DNA from: Ruminococcaceae bacterium UBA1730
GTDB taxonomy: Bacteria; Bacillota; Clostridia; Oscillospirales; Acutalibacteraceae
Assembly (NCBI GenBank): GCA_002315935.1
Contig: DCII01000057.1
Coordinates: 1 to 40,308, forward strand
Length of the DNA stretch: 40,308 bases
Direction: 5' to 3'
The notes below the pieces were generated by a model. It worked only from the letters and a program-made list of their open reading frames with translations. It was not told the DNA's origin and ran no database searches. Position 1 is the first letter of the stretch; each line of letters begins with the position of its first letter. The position numbers and the translations under genes were made by a program. Positions 1 to 7,255 of the stretch are shown in pieces.

Positions 1-19
1 TCATTTCCCTATCGGAAAG

Positions 20-1183
20 TCAAGAGCCGGATTTGTTTTTCCTTTTTAACATTTTCGCAACCGTTACGGCGGCGAACGATGCAACGCCGACTACCGCTCC
101 TGCGATAAGTCCGATTTTTTCGGGAATCTTATCATCCGCATCCCAGATATACGAAAGCTTCGCCTCAAGGCTGTTTCCGCAGATTTCGGGATAGGTCAGG
201 CAATAGGTCACATAGTTTTCCGGGTCTCTTTCATCAAGCTCAAAAATTCTGACACCTCTCAAATCATTGCCGTAGCATCTGAAGGATGCACAGGGAGTCT
301 GAACAAGGTCAACGCCCCTGTATGTTGCTTCAAAGCTGTTTGCATGGTCATGACCCGTCACAATTGCCTTCACTCCGCCGCACTCAAGAACCGCATCAAA
401 AAGACCTGCATCATCATCAAGAATTGAAGGCGGTTCGCCGACAAAGCCTTTTCCGTATTCGGGGTTGAGCTTATACCAGCCGTGTTCTTCATTGCCGAGA
501 GTTTTCGGAAGCTTTGTTAAGGATTTTTCAACAATATCCATTGTTATCGGAAGCGGAATATGAAGGAACATAAGCGACGGCATTGCCTTATCGCCGTTTT
601 CCTTCTTCATTCTTTCGCTTTCCTTTCTGAACCATTCAACCGCCGAAGGCTTAACCTCATTGAAGCACTTATCCGCCTGCTTGTCATACCATGCGGAATC
701 AAGCATCCAGATATTGAAAAGCTGTTTCCTTCCGTCTGATGACATAACGGGAATTGAATAGGTCGCAACATCTCTTTCGGGGTCTTCATTATTCATCGGA
801 AGGCACATTGAGCATTCACGGAAAATATCCGCCTGTTCCTCTTTTGAAACCTCATTCATATCATCGTGATTTCCGTATATCATCGCAAACGGAATTTTTC
901 TTTTTTCGAGAGGATAAGTAATATGCCTTATTGCCGCCGCCATGCTTTCGAGGGTAGCTTCCTTGCCGCTCGCAACCTTCTTGCTGCCGAATCTTGCATC
1001 AAGAAGGTGATTTCCGAGAATATTGTCACCCGTAAAAAGAACAATATCGGGTTTAACCATATCATAAGCTTTATCGAGCATTCTTACCATCGCTCTGCGG
1101 ACATATCTTAAATCCTGTGGGTCACTGACCTGCATAATTGTCAGCTTTCCGTTTTTATTGAATTTTATTGTGTTTGAATTCAT
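20..1183 (-). CDS. Metallophosphoesterase, calcineurin-like, with C-terminal membrane anchor
   Basis: A 387-residue calcineurin-like phosphoesterase. Ordered motifs are visible: QVSDPQD near residue 18, FTGDN near 50, YGNHDD near 104, LHIPLP near 208 and VTGHDHAN near 276, the usual metal-binding series. The first motif has Gln where most family members have His (D-x-H), so one metal ligand differs. After the catalytic domain there is a hydrophobic segment near residues 358-378 followed by a Lys/Arg-rich tail, which suggests a C-terminal membrane anchor. The start ATG overlaps the TGA of the upstream lipid kinase gene (ATGA), so translation is probably coupled. The substrate cannot be told from sequence. 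Family assignment is firm; the specific role is unknown. Confidence 0.85.
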   Translation of the reverse strand: MNSNTIKFNKNGKLTIMQVSDPQDLRYVRRAMVRMLDKAYDMVKPDIVLFTGDNILGNHLLDARFGSKKVASGKEATLESMAAAIRHITYPLEKRKIPFAMIYGNHDDMNEVSKEEQADIFRECSMCLPMNNEDPERDVATYSIPVMSSDGRKQLFNIWMLDSAWYDKQADKCFNEVKPSAVEWFRKESERMKKENGDKAMPSLMFLHIPLPITMDIVEKSLTKLPKTLGNEEHGWYKLNPEYGKGFVGEPPSILDDDAGLFDAVLECGGVKAIVTGHDHANSFEATYRGVDLVQTPCASFRCYGNDLRGVRIFELDERDPENYVTYCLTYPEICGNSLEAKLSYIWDADDKIPEKIGLIAGAVVGVASFAAVTVAKMLKRKNKSGS

Positions 1184-2139
1184 CTCTTAAGCAGTCTTTC
1201 TCTTTCTTTGATTTCTGCATCCCTTGATTTCGTTAGGAATTCCGATTTTGCCGGAACAACAAAGGTGATGCCTTTTTCAACGATTTCAAAGGTTGTGTCA
1301 TTAACATATTTGCATTCGCCGTCAACATTGACCGCCGCAAGCTTATCCGAATGGATAGTCAGCTTCTTGCCGCTTCTGAATTCGCAGACCTCCCATTCAA
1401 GATGCTCGCCTCTTTTATATTTATTGAGAAGAGAAGTGAGCTTGAGCCTGCCGAATTTGCTCTCAATAATAATAAAATCAAGCATTCCGTCATCGGGGAA
1501 CGCAAGAGGAGCCGCCTTGAAGCCGCCGCCGTACCAGCGTGAATTGCCAGAAACGCAGAAAAGGCAGTCTCTTTCGAATGCTTCGCCATCGTCAATTGAA
1601 ATTCTGAACCTGTTCTTGAATTTCTTGAGAAGTGCATAAAGGCAACCGATATAGTAGGCTCCCTCGCCCGTTACAAGCGGAAGCTTCTTGATTTTGCCCT
1701 GCATTGCACAGACCTCGGCATCCATACCCATGGAGCACTGATTTATTGCAATTTCATCATCGCACTTGATAACATCAAGCTCAACTGGAACACCGTTAAC
1801 AAGGTCATCAAGCTTGAGAAAATCATCCTTCGTTCCGAAAAGACGGATAAAATCATTTCCCGAGCCGAGTGGGATTACGGCAACCTGTGAATTTTTATAT
1901 CCGAATGCACCGTTGACAACCTCATAGAGAGTTCCGTCTCCGCCGCAGGCATAAAAGCGAAGCTCCTCGCCGCTTGCCGCACGCTCTCTGACTATTCTCT
2001 GACCGTCAGCTCCGCTCTTTGTAACATAAGTTTCATATTCAATGTTATATTTTTTGCAGACTTCTTCGATTTTCGGCTTGATAATATCAAGGCATTTGCC
2101 CTGACCTGCCGCAGGATTAATAATAAAAATATGCTTCAT
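1180..2139 (-). CDS. Diacylglycerol/lipid kinase family protein (YegS/DagK type)
   Basis: A 319-residue lipid kinase of the diacylglycerol kinase catalytic-domain family, which phosphorylates diacylglycerol or a related lipid at the inner membrane face. The N-terminal NPAAGQGK (residues 9-15), the nucleotide-binding GGDGT (66-70) and the PLGSGNDF motif (90-97) are all present. Length matches the family (about 300). It lies 19 bases downstream of the THUMP methyltransferase gene and overlaps the metallophosphoesterase by 4 bases, so the three likely share a transcript. A DgkB-like role in recycling diacylglycerol from lipoteichoic acid synthesis is possible, but the sequence does not separate DgkB from YegS-like enzymes. 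Confidence 0.88.
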   Translation of the reverse strand: MKHIFIINPAAGQGKCLDIIKPKIEEVCKKYNIEYETYVTKSGADGQRIVRERAASGEELRFYACGGDGTLYEVVNGAFGYKNSQVAVIPLGSGNDFIRLFGTKDDFLKLDDLVNGVPVELDVIKCDDEIAINQCSMGMDAEVCAMQGKIKKLPLVTGEGAYYIGCLYALLKKFKNRFRISIDDGEAFERDCLFCVSGNSRWYGGGFKAAPLAFPDDGMLDFIIIESKFGRLKLTSLLNKYKRGEHLEWEVCEFRSGKKLTIHSDKLAAVNVDGECKYVNDTTFEIVEKGITFVVPAKSEFLTKSRDAEIKERERLLKR

Positions 2140-2158
2140 AATTCAACTGCCTTTCCTC

Positions 2159-3274
2159 TTATTTGAAATACATATACAACTGACACTTTATCATGCCATT
2201 ATAGAGCTTTCTGCGTTTATCGGCTTTTCTTCCGAACGCTTTTTCGAATTCCTCATCGGGGCTGATTATGCTGTAAGACCAACCGTGCTTCTGCTCAAAA
2301 ACTCCGCCCATCGTCTTATAAATCGCTTCACATTCCGAAAGGTCAAGAAGTCTTTCGCCATACGGCGGATTGCAGATAAGAGTTCCTTTTTCGCTCTGCG
2401 GTTTAAAATTTTTAACATCGGCAACCGAAAATCTGATTTTATCGGCAACCCCTGCCCTCTCGGCGTTGACCCTTGCAATTTCAATTGCCTTCGGGTCAAT
2501 ATCATAGCCGAACGCTTCAAAATCATTGATTTCTCTCACAAGGCTCCTTGCTCTTTCTCTTTCCTCTGCCCAAACCTTTCTTGAAATCTGTTCAAATCTT
2601 TCAGCCGAGAAGCTTCTTTTGATGCCGGGAGCGATATTCGCCGCCATGAGAGTGCCCTCAATCAGAATTGTTCCCGAGCCGCACATAGGGTCATAGAGCT
2701 TATGATAAGGTCTTAAATGAGAAAGGCTACACAGAGCCGCCGCAAGCGTTTCCTTAATCGGTGCTTCGTTGGCATCAAGGCGGTAACCTCTCTTGTGAAG
2801 TCCCATTCCCGAGGTGTCGATAAGAAGCGAAACCTTATCCTTCATTATTGAAAACTGAATTTGATGAACGGGACCCGTTTCGTCAAACCACTCAATTTTA
2901 TATTTTGATTTAAGCCTTTCAACAACCGCCTTCTTGATAATTGCCTGGCAGTCTCTCGTGCTGAAAAGCTCCGAATTGATTGAATAGCCCTTAACGGGAA
3001 ACGCATCGAGCGAACCAATCCATTTTTCCCATTCAAGGTTTTTCGTGCCCTGAAAAAGCTCCTCAAAGCTCCTTGCTTCGAATGAACCGACAAGAATCTG
3101 AACTCTTTCTGCAAATCTCGAGCAGATATTGACTCTTGCAAGAATAATTTCATCACCGCTGAAAAGAACTCTTCCGTTTTCGGCGTTGACATTCTCCGCT
3201 TCAAGCTCACGAAGCTCTGCGGCAATAAGCGACTCCATACCAAGCAGGCACGGAATGACGAAATCTGTTTTCAT
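2159..3274 (-). CDS. THUMP-domain class I SAM-dependent RNA methyltransferase (RlmL N-terminal-like/YpsC family)
   Basis: A 371-residue RNA methyltransferase of the YpsC/RlmL type, expected to methylate guanosine N2 in 23S rRNA. The N-terminal part (about 1-155) is the ferredoxin-like plus THUMP RNA-binding region. The catalytic Rossmann domain follows, with DPMCGSGTILIE at 195-206, the acidic FGYDIDPKAIE near 255-265 and NPPYGERL at 302-309, the N6/N2-methylase (D/N)PPY signature. It has only one methyltransferase domain, unlike the fused E. coli RlmKL. A clear AGGAG lies 8 bases before the ATG. An intrinsic terminator separates it from upstream hpf, so its transcription depends on read-through or an unseen promoter. 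Confidence 0.9.
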   Translation of the reverse strand: MKTDFVIPCLLGMESLIAAELRELEAENVNAENGRVLFSGDEIILARVNICSRFAERVQILVGSFEARSFEELFQGTKNLEWEKWIGSLDAFPVKGYSINSELFSTRDCQAIIKKAVVERLKSKYKIEWFDETGPVHQIQFSIMKDKVSLLIDTSGMGLHKRGYRLDANEAPIKETLAAALCSLSHLRPYHKLYDPMCGSGTILIEGTLMAANIAPGIKRSFSAERFEQISRKVWAEERERARSLVREINDFEAFGYDIDPKAIEIARVNAERAGVADKIRFSVADVKNFKPQSEKGTLICNPPYGERLLDLSECEAIYKTMGGVFEQKHGWSYSIISPDEEFEKAFGRKADKRRKLYNGMIKCQLYMYFK

Positions 3275-3304
3275 TGAATTTGCTCCTGTTTTTTCGAATA
3301 AATT

Positions 3305-3336
3305 AAAAAGGCGGGAATCAGAAAGCGATTCCCGCC
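3305..3336 (-). terminator. Intrinsic terminator after hpf
   Basis: A perfect 10-bp inverted repeat GGCGGGAATC (3310-3319) / GATTCCCGCC (3327-3336) with a 7-base loop. On the minus strand it is followed by TTTTT (3305-3309). It sits 36 bases beyond the hpf stop codon. Confidence 0.9.
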
Positions 3337-3372
3337 GCTGTTCACTTGGTTTTATCGCAACACCACTGCCGA

Positions 3373-3900
3373 TTATTCAACCTCGGGAGTGATAAGTCCG
3401 TAACCTTCATCATTGCGTCTGTAAACAACGCTGATTAAGCCCGTTTCTTCATCGAGGAACATATAGAACTGATGTCCCACAAGATTCATCTGAAGAATTG
3501 CCTCTTCAACCGATTCGGGTTTAACAACAACCTTCTTCGTTCTCACAAGCTCATATTCAACCTCTTCGGAAACATTTGAATCCTCTGCAAATGCTTCAAA
3601 GTTGCCGGAACGGAGCTTCTTTTCGAGACGGGTCTTGTTTTTGCGAATCTGCCTGATAAGAGTGTCAACACATCTGTCGAGAGCTTCATTCATGTTTTCC
3701 GCTCTCTCCTGTGCTCTGAAAACCATACCGTTGTTATTAACGGTGATTTCAACATTTTGTGATGACTTTTCAACAGTAACCGTTACCTTTGCTTCCACAT
3801 CGGCACCAAAGAATCGCTCAATTTTGGCGAGCTTCTTTTCTGCGTGCTCTTTGAAGGAGTCTCTCGGTGAACATTTTCGCCCTGTAATTGTGATCTTCAT
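3373..3900 (-). CDS. hpf: Ribosome hibernation promoting factor, long form
   Basis: A 175-residue long-form HPF (YvyD/RaiA family). This protein binds the 30S subunit in stationary phase and dimerises ribosomes into inactive 100S particles. The N-terminal S30AE domain spans about 1-100, starting MKITITGRKC and containing the AEKKLAKIERFF helix. A linker leads to the C-terminal dimerisation domain (about 118-175) with the diagnostic VRTKKVVVKPES and HQFYMFLDEETG motifs. AGGGGATG is placed well before the ATG. It is monocistronic by appearance: a promoter -10 lies upstream and a strong terminator downstream. Class I fumarase alpha lies upstream on the same strand but 120 bases away. Confidence 0.95.
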   Translation of the reverse strand: MKITITGRKCSPRDSFKEHAEKKLAKIERFFGADVEAKVTVTVEKSSQNVEITVNNNGMVFRAQERAENMNEALDRCVDTLIRQIRKNKTRLEKKLRSGNFEAFAEDSNVSEEVEYELVRTKKVVVKPESVEEAILQMNLVGHQFYMFLDEETGLISVVYRRNDEGYGLITPEVE

Positions 3901-3925
3901 ATAGTCATCCCCTTGTATTGATTAT

Positions 3926-3954
3926 GAAGTGTTCTTCACTTCGGCTATATTGTA
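3926..3954 (-). promoter_or_regulatory. hpf promoter -10 and palindrome at the expected transcript start
   Basis: On the minus strand TACAAT (+ coordinates 3949-3954) is a good -10 box. No convincing -35 is seen 16-18 bases upstream. Just downstream of it, covering the expected transcript 5' end, is an inverted repeat GAAGTG (3926-3931) / CACTTC (3937-3942) with a 5-base spacer. It could be an operator or a 5' stabilising hairpin. Both readings are inference. Confidence 0.45.
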
Positions 3955-4020
3955 GCACATATCAACAAAAAAATAAAGGGATTTCACAAAAAATTATTAA
4001 TTTTGTTACAATTTACACAA

Positions 4021-4863
4021 TTACAGTATAACGGTTTCGTGACGGGTTACATGGCATCCTATATTTACGGCTGCGGGTAAGCCTGCAATATGAGTGGGTG
4101 CCGCTTCAATCGCAACGCTCAAAGCGGTTGTTTTGCCGCCGAAGCCCTGCGGACCGATATTGAGATTATTAATCTTCTCAAGAATTTCCTTTTCCATTTC
4201 TTCATAGAACGAATCGGAATTTGCTTCGCTGACATTTCTGCAAAGAGCCTTTTTTGAAAGATATGCACAGTATTCAAAATCGCCTCCGAGTCCTACGCCG
4301 ACAACCATCGGCGGGCAGGGGTTACTGCCTGCAAGCCTGACAACATCAACAACATAGTCTATTATGTCTTCACGCTTTGCAGACGGCGTGAACATCCTGA
4401 GCCTGCTCATATTCTCGCTTCCGAAGCCCTTGGGAGCAACGGTGAGTTTTATGCCTTCGCCGTCAACAATTCTCGTATGAATAACGGCAGGGGTATTATT
4501 CTTTGTGTTTATTCTGCGAAGAGGGTCGGCAACAATTGAGCAACGGAGCAGACCTTCGGTATAGCCCAGTGAAACTCCCTTGTTGACCGCTTCTTCAAAG
4601 CTTCCGCCGACAAAATGAACATCCTGACCGATTTCGGCAAAGATAACCGCCATGCCCGTATCCTGGCAGACGGGAATATCAAGCTCCTCTGCGGCTGAAA
4701 TATTATCTTTAAGTGTCTGCATAACGCATTTCGGCAGTTCTTCGCATTCCTTGGCGGCACATTCCGATATGCAGCATTCAAGGTCAGCCGGCAGATGCTT
4801 ATTTGCACTTATGCACATATCTCTGACCGCCTTCGTGACGGCTGAAACATCAAATTCTCTCAT
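4021..4863 (-). CDS. Class I fumarate hydratase, alpha subunit (solitary)
   Basis: A 280-residue alpha subunit of the iron-sulfur class I fumarase/tartrate dehydratase family, which interconverts fumarate and malate. The three conserved cysteines expected to hold the [4Fe-4S] cluster are visible: C66 in CQDTG, C183 in SNPCPPMVVG and C270 in NIGCHVTRH. The length is normal for a separate alpha subunit (about 280). Two-subunit enzymes usually have the beta subunit gene next to alpha. Here the neighbours are hpf and an S1 protein, so the beta subunit must be encoded elsewhere or be lost. L(+)-tartrate dehydratase alpha is an alternative reading. The ATG is preceded by GGAG five bases away. Confidence 0.88.
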   Translation of the reverse strand: MREFDVSAVTKAVRDMCISANKHLPADLECCISECAAKECEELPKCVMQTLKDNISAAEELDIPVCQDTGMAVIFAEIGQDVHFVGGSFEEAVNKGVSLGYTEGLLRCSIVADPLRRINTKNNTPAVIHTRIVDGEGIKLTVAPKGFGSENMSRLRMFTPSAKREDIIDYVVDVVRLAGSNPCPPMVVGVGLGGDFEYCAYLSKKALCRNVSEANSDSFYEEMEKEILEKINNLNIGPQGFGGKTTALSVAIEAAPTHIAGLPAAVNIGCHVTRHETVIL

Positions 4864-4874
4864 ATTCTCTCCGT

Positions 4875-4919
4875 AAAAAACAAAACACGGACAGACCGCC
4901 GCAGATATACGGCTGTCTG
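4875..4919 (-). terminator. Probable terminator after the S1-protein gene, just ahead of the fumarase gene
   Basis: Arms CAGACCGCCG (4892-4901) and CGGCTGTCTG (4910-4919) pair with one internal mismatch. On the minus strand they are followed, after about five bases, by TTTTGTTTTTT (4875-4885). It lies only about 12 bases before the fumarase start codon, so it may end the upstream operon, or act as a leader attenuator for fumarase. The delayed U-tract makes it a weaker candidate. Confidence 0.5.
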
Positions 4920-4937
4920 ACCCTGTTGATTTCTTAA

Positions 4938-5414
4938 TCAGTTTTTGCCTTTTCTTGAATAGCCAACGCTTCCTCTTTTGGAATCGCTCCTCTTGAGGTC
5001 TGTCATTTTTTCATCGCTGACCTGCTTGAAGCGAGCCATCATATCCTCGAAAGACTGCTTTTCGCCTGCGGCAGGTGCATTAGACTTCTGACCGTTCCAC
5101 ACGGGAGGTGATGAACGCCTCTCGGTTCTGGGTCTCATGGGTCTCTGAAATTTCTGTTCCTCTTTCTTTTCTTTGGGCTGTTCGTCAAGCTTCTTGATTG
5201 AAAGACTGATTTTTCCTTCGGGAGAAACTGCAATAACCTTTGCTTTTATCTCCTGACCGACAGCAAGATGCTCCTTGATGTCCTTAACATAGTTCGGTGC
5301 AACCTCGGAAATATGTATCATGCCTGTTTTTCCGCCTTCGATTTCAACGAATGCACCGAAGTCTGTCAACCCCGTAACTTTTCCGCTTACCACTGCACCT
5401 TCTTCAATTTGCAT
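4938..5414 (-). CDS. S1 RNA-binding domain protein (YabR/GSP13-like)
   Basis: A 158-residue protein with one N-terminal S1 (OB-fold) domain at about residues 2-72, including VSGKVTGLTDFGAFVEIEGG and the MIHISEVA motif. A basic, disordered, Pro/Arg/Lys-rich tail follows, ending in SYSRKGKN-like sequence. Family members bind RNA or ribosomes. The gene lies directly after divIC, the same order as divIC-yabR in Bacillus subtilis. The ATG at 5414 is preferred over an in-frame TTG at 5420, because GGAAGGA is about 9-11 bases before the ATG and too close to the TTG. Its specific role is unknown. Confidence 0.85.
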   Translation of the reverse strand: MQIEEGAVVSGKVTGLTDFGAFVEIEGGKTGMIHISEVAPNYVKDIKEHLAVGQEIKAKVIAVSPEGKISLSIKKLDEQPKEKKEEQKFQRPMRPRTERRSSPPVWNGQKSNAPAAGEKQSFEDMMARFKQVSDEKMTDLKRSDSKRGSVGYSRKGKN

Positions 5415-5465
5415 ACCCAAAATAATCCTTCCGTTTTTTCAAATATATAAATAGCCTTCCGGCAA

Positions 5466-5762
5466 TTATGACGCAGAGGAATCATAATAAACCCTTTCGC
5501 CGGGTTTTGCATATCCGTATTCTTCTCTCGCAATTCTTTCGATATAATCAGCCTCGTCACCTTCATCAAGAACCTTCGAAAGCTGCTCGTTTTCTTCAAC
5601 CTGCTGATCATACTGCGATTGCAGCTGTGCATTGGCATCCTGACGCTCCTTGACCTTAATCCGAAGACTGACGAAGGTTGCAACAAAATAGCAGATAACC
5701 GCAAGAACAAGGACTGCCACAAGAATGCTGCGTTTATTCTTTTTAATTTTAACAGCCGCCAT
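5466..5762 (-). CDS. divIC: Septum formation initiator family protein (FtsB/DivIC)
   Basis: A 98-residue bitopic membrane protein. A short basic N-terminus (KIKKNKR) precedes one transmembrane helix near residues 12-33. An extracytoplasmic coiled coil follows (about 36-70, Gln/Glu-rich heptads), then the family motif YIERIAREEYGYAKPGE near 73-89. DivIC acts with FtsL and DivIB in the divisome. Its place after yabQ and before the S1 gene copies the B. subtilis yabP-yabQ-divIC-yabR order. It has its own well-formed promoter in the 94-base gap before it and an AGAGGAG ribosome binding site. Confidence 0.88.
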   Translation of the reverse strand: MAAVKIKKNKRSILVAVLVLAVICYFVATFVSLRIKVKERQDANAQLQSQYDQQVEENEQLSKVLDEGDEADYIERIAREEYGYAKPGERVYYDSSAS

Positions 5763-5798
5763 GTGCTCTCCTCTTTATAAAATATACATCTAAAGGTG

Positions 5799-5828
5799 AT
5801 TATACACTATACAATATTAACATTGCAA
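5799..5828 (-). promoter_or_regulatory. Sigma-A-type promoter of divIC
   Basis: On the minus strand TTGCAA (5823-5828) and TATAAT (5799-5804) are separated by 18 bases. It lies about 35 bases before the divIC ATG, giving vegetative expression independent of the sporulation genes upstream. Confidence 0.7.
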
Positions 5829-5856
5829 GATTATTTTTTAATTTTTCCCATGTTTT

Positions 5857-6240
5857 TTATGATTTTTTGCGTGAATTTACCATCTTTTTTCTTATTTTAA
5901 GCTTCACCGCTCTTATATTTCTTTTTTGACTGCGAATGAGATTTCTTATTTTCGCCGATGCAATTCCCATTGAGAAATAGCAAATCAGCCATCCGGCAAG
6001 GTTGCCCACAAGAAGATAGGCTCTGATTTCGCCGTTGTCGAGCACAAGTGCAAAGCAGAAAATCAAAAATCCGCAGAGGGTAAAATACAGCATATCCATA
6101 AAAATGATAAACGCTCTCTTTTCCGAAATCAGTATTCTTACAAAGCGGAAAACATCATACAGAATTCCGAGCAGAAAGCCGAATCCGACCGACTGAAAAA
6201 ACAGCCTTGTCTGAAAATCCAGACCGTGAATATATTCCAT
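5857..6240 (-). CDS. yabQ: Spore cortex biosynthesis protein YabQ
   Basis: A 127-residue integral membrane protein of the YabQ family, required in B. subtilis for spore cortex formation and made in the mother cell. Visible features are an N-terminal helix with the family pattern FFQSVGFGFLLGILYDVFR (about 15-33), further hydrophobic segments near 43-64 and 70-90, and a strongly basic C-terminus rich in Arg and Lys. Its start codon abuts the stop of yabP, so the two are co-translated. It matches the family in length and in cluster position. Confidence 0.9.
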   Translation of the reverse strand: MEYIHGLDFQTRLFFQSVGFGFLLGILYDVFRFVRILISEKRAFIIFMDMLYFTLCGFLIFCFALVLDNGEIRAYLLVGNLAGWLICYFSMGIASAKIRNLIRSQKRNIRAVKLKIRKKMVNSRKKS

Positions 6241-6522
6241 TTATCTGAACACCTTGCTGAAAAATCCTCCGCTTCTGCCTGCATCATCGGTATAAATCAA
6301 TGCGGAAATATTGCCCTCAACCGTCAGCTCCCCGACCTCAACGCTGAGCTTGTTGATATGCAGATTGCTTCCTCTGACGGTCAGCTCGCCCATATCGGTA
6401 AATACCGTCACGGCTTCCTCGTCAAAGGAATCAACATCCGACACCCCCGAAACGGTCAGCATATGTCTGTCCTCAAGCATAATATTATGAGGAATCTGAA
6501 CTGTTTTCTTTTCTTCCGGCAT
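6241..6522 (-). CDS. yabP: Sporulation protein YabP
   Basis: A 93-residue YabP-family protein, needed for spore coat or cortex assembly in B. subtilis. The sequence carries the family pattern: IPHNIMLEDRHMLTVSGV, then the FDEEAVTVFTDMGELTVRG strand pair and a second GELTVEG repeat, an all-beta fold without membrane segments. The ATG at 6522 is chosen over one at 6546 because GGGAGG lies seven bases before it. That ribosome binding site is part of a potential hairpin with a U-rich side (see the separate entry), which could limit expression. Confidence 0.9.
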   Translation of the reverse strand: MPEEKKTVQIPHNIMLEDRHMLTVSGVSDVDSFDEEAVTVFTDMGELTVRGSNLHINKLSVEVGELTVEGNISALIYTDDAGRSGGFFSKVFR

Positions 6523-6571
6523 AAAAAAACCTCCCGTAATTATCATTCGATAAATGATATGCTTCAGGAGG
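6523..6571 (-). promoter_or_regulatory. Hairpin that would sequester the yabP ribosome binding site
   Basis: In the rqcP-yabP gap, minus-strand CCTCC (+ 6567-6571) can pair with the yabP Shine-Dalgarno GGAGG (+ 6530-6534). Inside it, ATCATT / AATGAT (6542-6547 / 6553-6558) forms a second stem with a 5-base loop. The outer arm is followed by seven T and then the yabP ATG. The shape allows translational blocking, partial termination, or both; this is inferred from base pairing only. Confidence 0.45.
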
Positions 6572-6580
6572 TGATTTTAT

Positions 6581-6823
6581 TCAGTTCAACTGTTTGAACA
6601 TCAATGATGCGTTCTCTTTTGTTGCATATTCATTGACATTGAGCACCTCGAAGCGGTTAGTGTTCGCTCCGAAGGTTATTTCAATCACATCGCCGATTTT
6701 TACATCATATGATGCTCTTGCAGGCTTGCCGTTAACGGTCACGTGCTTTGCATCGCAGGCTTCGTTGGCAACGGTACGCCTTTTTATTATTCTTGAAACC
6801 TTAAGATATTTATCTAATCTCAT
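6581..6823 (-). CDS. rqcP: S4-domain RNA-binding protein RqcP (YabO)
   Basis: An 80-residue stand-alone S4 domain of the HslR/YabO family. It opens with MRLDKYLKVSRIIKRR, the RNA-contacting helix, and continues with VTVNGKPARASYDVKIGD, the S4 beta hairpin. In B. subtilis this protein, now called RqcP, works with RqcH on obstructed 50S subunits to add alanine tails to stalled peptides. Position between HU/mazG and yabP agrees with the conserved Firmicutes cluster. AAGGAG lies five bases before the ATG. The HU terminator lies just upstream, so expression probably needs some read-through. Confidence 0.9.
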   Translation of the reverse strand: MRLDKYLKVSRIIKRRTVANEACDAKHVTVNGKPARASYDVKIGDVIEITFGANTNRFEVLNVNEYATKENASLMFKQLN

Positions 6824-6834
6824 TGTGTCTCCTT

Positions 6835-6862
6835 AAAAAATGAGCCGCCCCGAAAGGCGGCT
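6835..6862 (-). terminator. Intrinsic terminator after the HU gene
   Basis: AGCCGCC (6843-6849) and GGCGGCT (6856-6862) form a 7-bp GC-rich stem with a 6-base loop. On the minus strand, after two bases, it is followed by TTTTTT (6835-6840). It lies between HU and rqcP. Confidence 0.8.
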
Positions 6863-6875
6863 TTGATAGCTTTGA

Positions 6876-7151
6876 TTATTTTGCAACCTTTTCCTTAAGA
6901 GCTGCACCTGCTTTGAAAGCGGGAACCTTTGTTGCTTCAACCTTGATAGTTTCGCCTGTTCTGGGGTTACGGGCAACCTTTTCTGCACGCTCACGAACCT
7001 CGAATGTTCCGAAGCCGACAAGCTGAACCTTATCACCTGCTGCAAGAGCATCTGTAATAGCTGCGATAACAGCGTTAACAGCCTTCTCAGCTGCCTTCTT
7101 TTCGAGACCTTCATTAGCTACGATAGCGTTTACAAGTTCTGCCTTATTCAT
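6876..7151 (-). CDS. hup: HU family DNA-binding protein
   Basis: A 91-residue HU-type nucleoid protein, normal length. Visible are the N-terminal helices (MNKAELVNAIVANEGLEKK), the VQLVGFGTFEVRERAEK strands and the DNA-binding arm RNPRTGETIKVEATKVPAFKAG in two pieces (RNPRTGE, VPAFKAG). It packages and bends DNA without strict sequence preference. It has its own candidate promoter and its own terminator inside the larger cluster, fitting a protein needed in much greater amounts than its neighbours. GGAG lies eight bases before the ATG. Confidence 0.95.
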   Translation of the reverse strand: MNKAELVNAIVANEGLEKKAAEKAVNAVIAAITDALAAGDKVQLVGFGTFEVRERAEKVARNPRTGETIKVEATKVPAFKAGAALKEKVAK

Positions 7152-7181
7152 TTTGTTTACTCCAATCTTTTTGATCTATTC

Positions 7182-7211
7182 TATGAAGTGCTTAGAAAAA
7201 TACGGTGTCAA
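7182..7211 (-). promoter_or_regulatory. Candidate promoter of the HU gene
   Basis: A perfect -35 TTGACA on the minus strand (7206-7211) is followed 18 bases later by TTCATA (7182-7187), a poor -10. An alternative TAGAAT (7178-7183) is better in sequence but 22 bases away. The -35 is convincing; the exact -10 is not settled. Confidence 0.4.
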
Positions 7212-7255
7212 AGCCATGCTCAGCTCGACTTCTTTTTGCCTATGCACATACATAT

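Noticed and set aside
1208..1639. Open frame of 143 codons on the plus strand inside the lipid kinase gene
   Set aside because: Antisense to a well-supported kinase; its Ser/Leu-rich composition is what the opposite strand of this codon usage gives, and no ribosome binding site or family motif is present.
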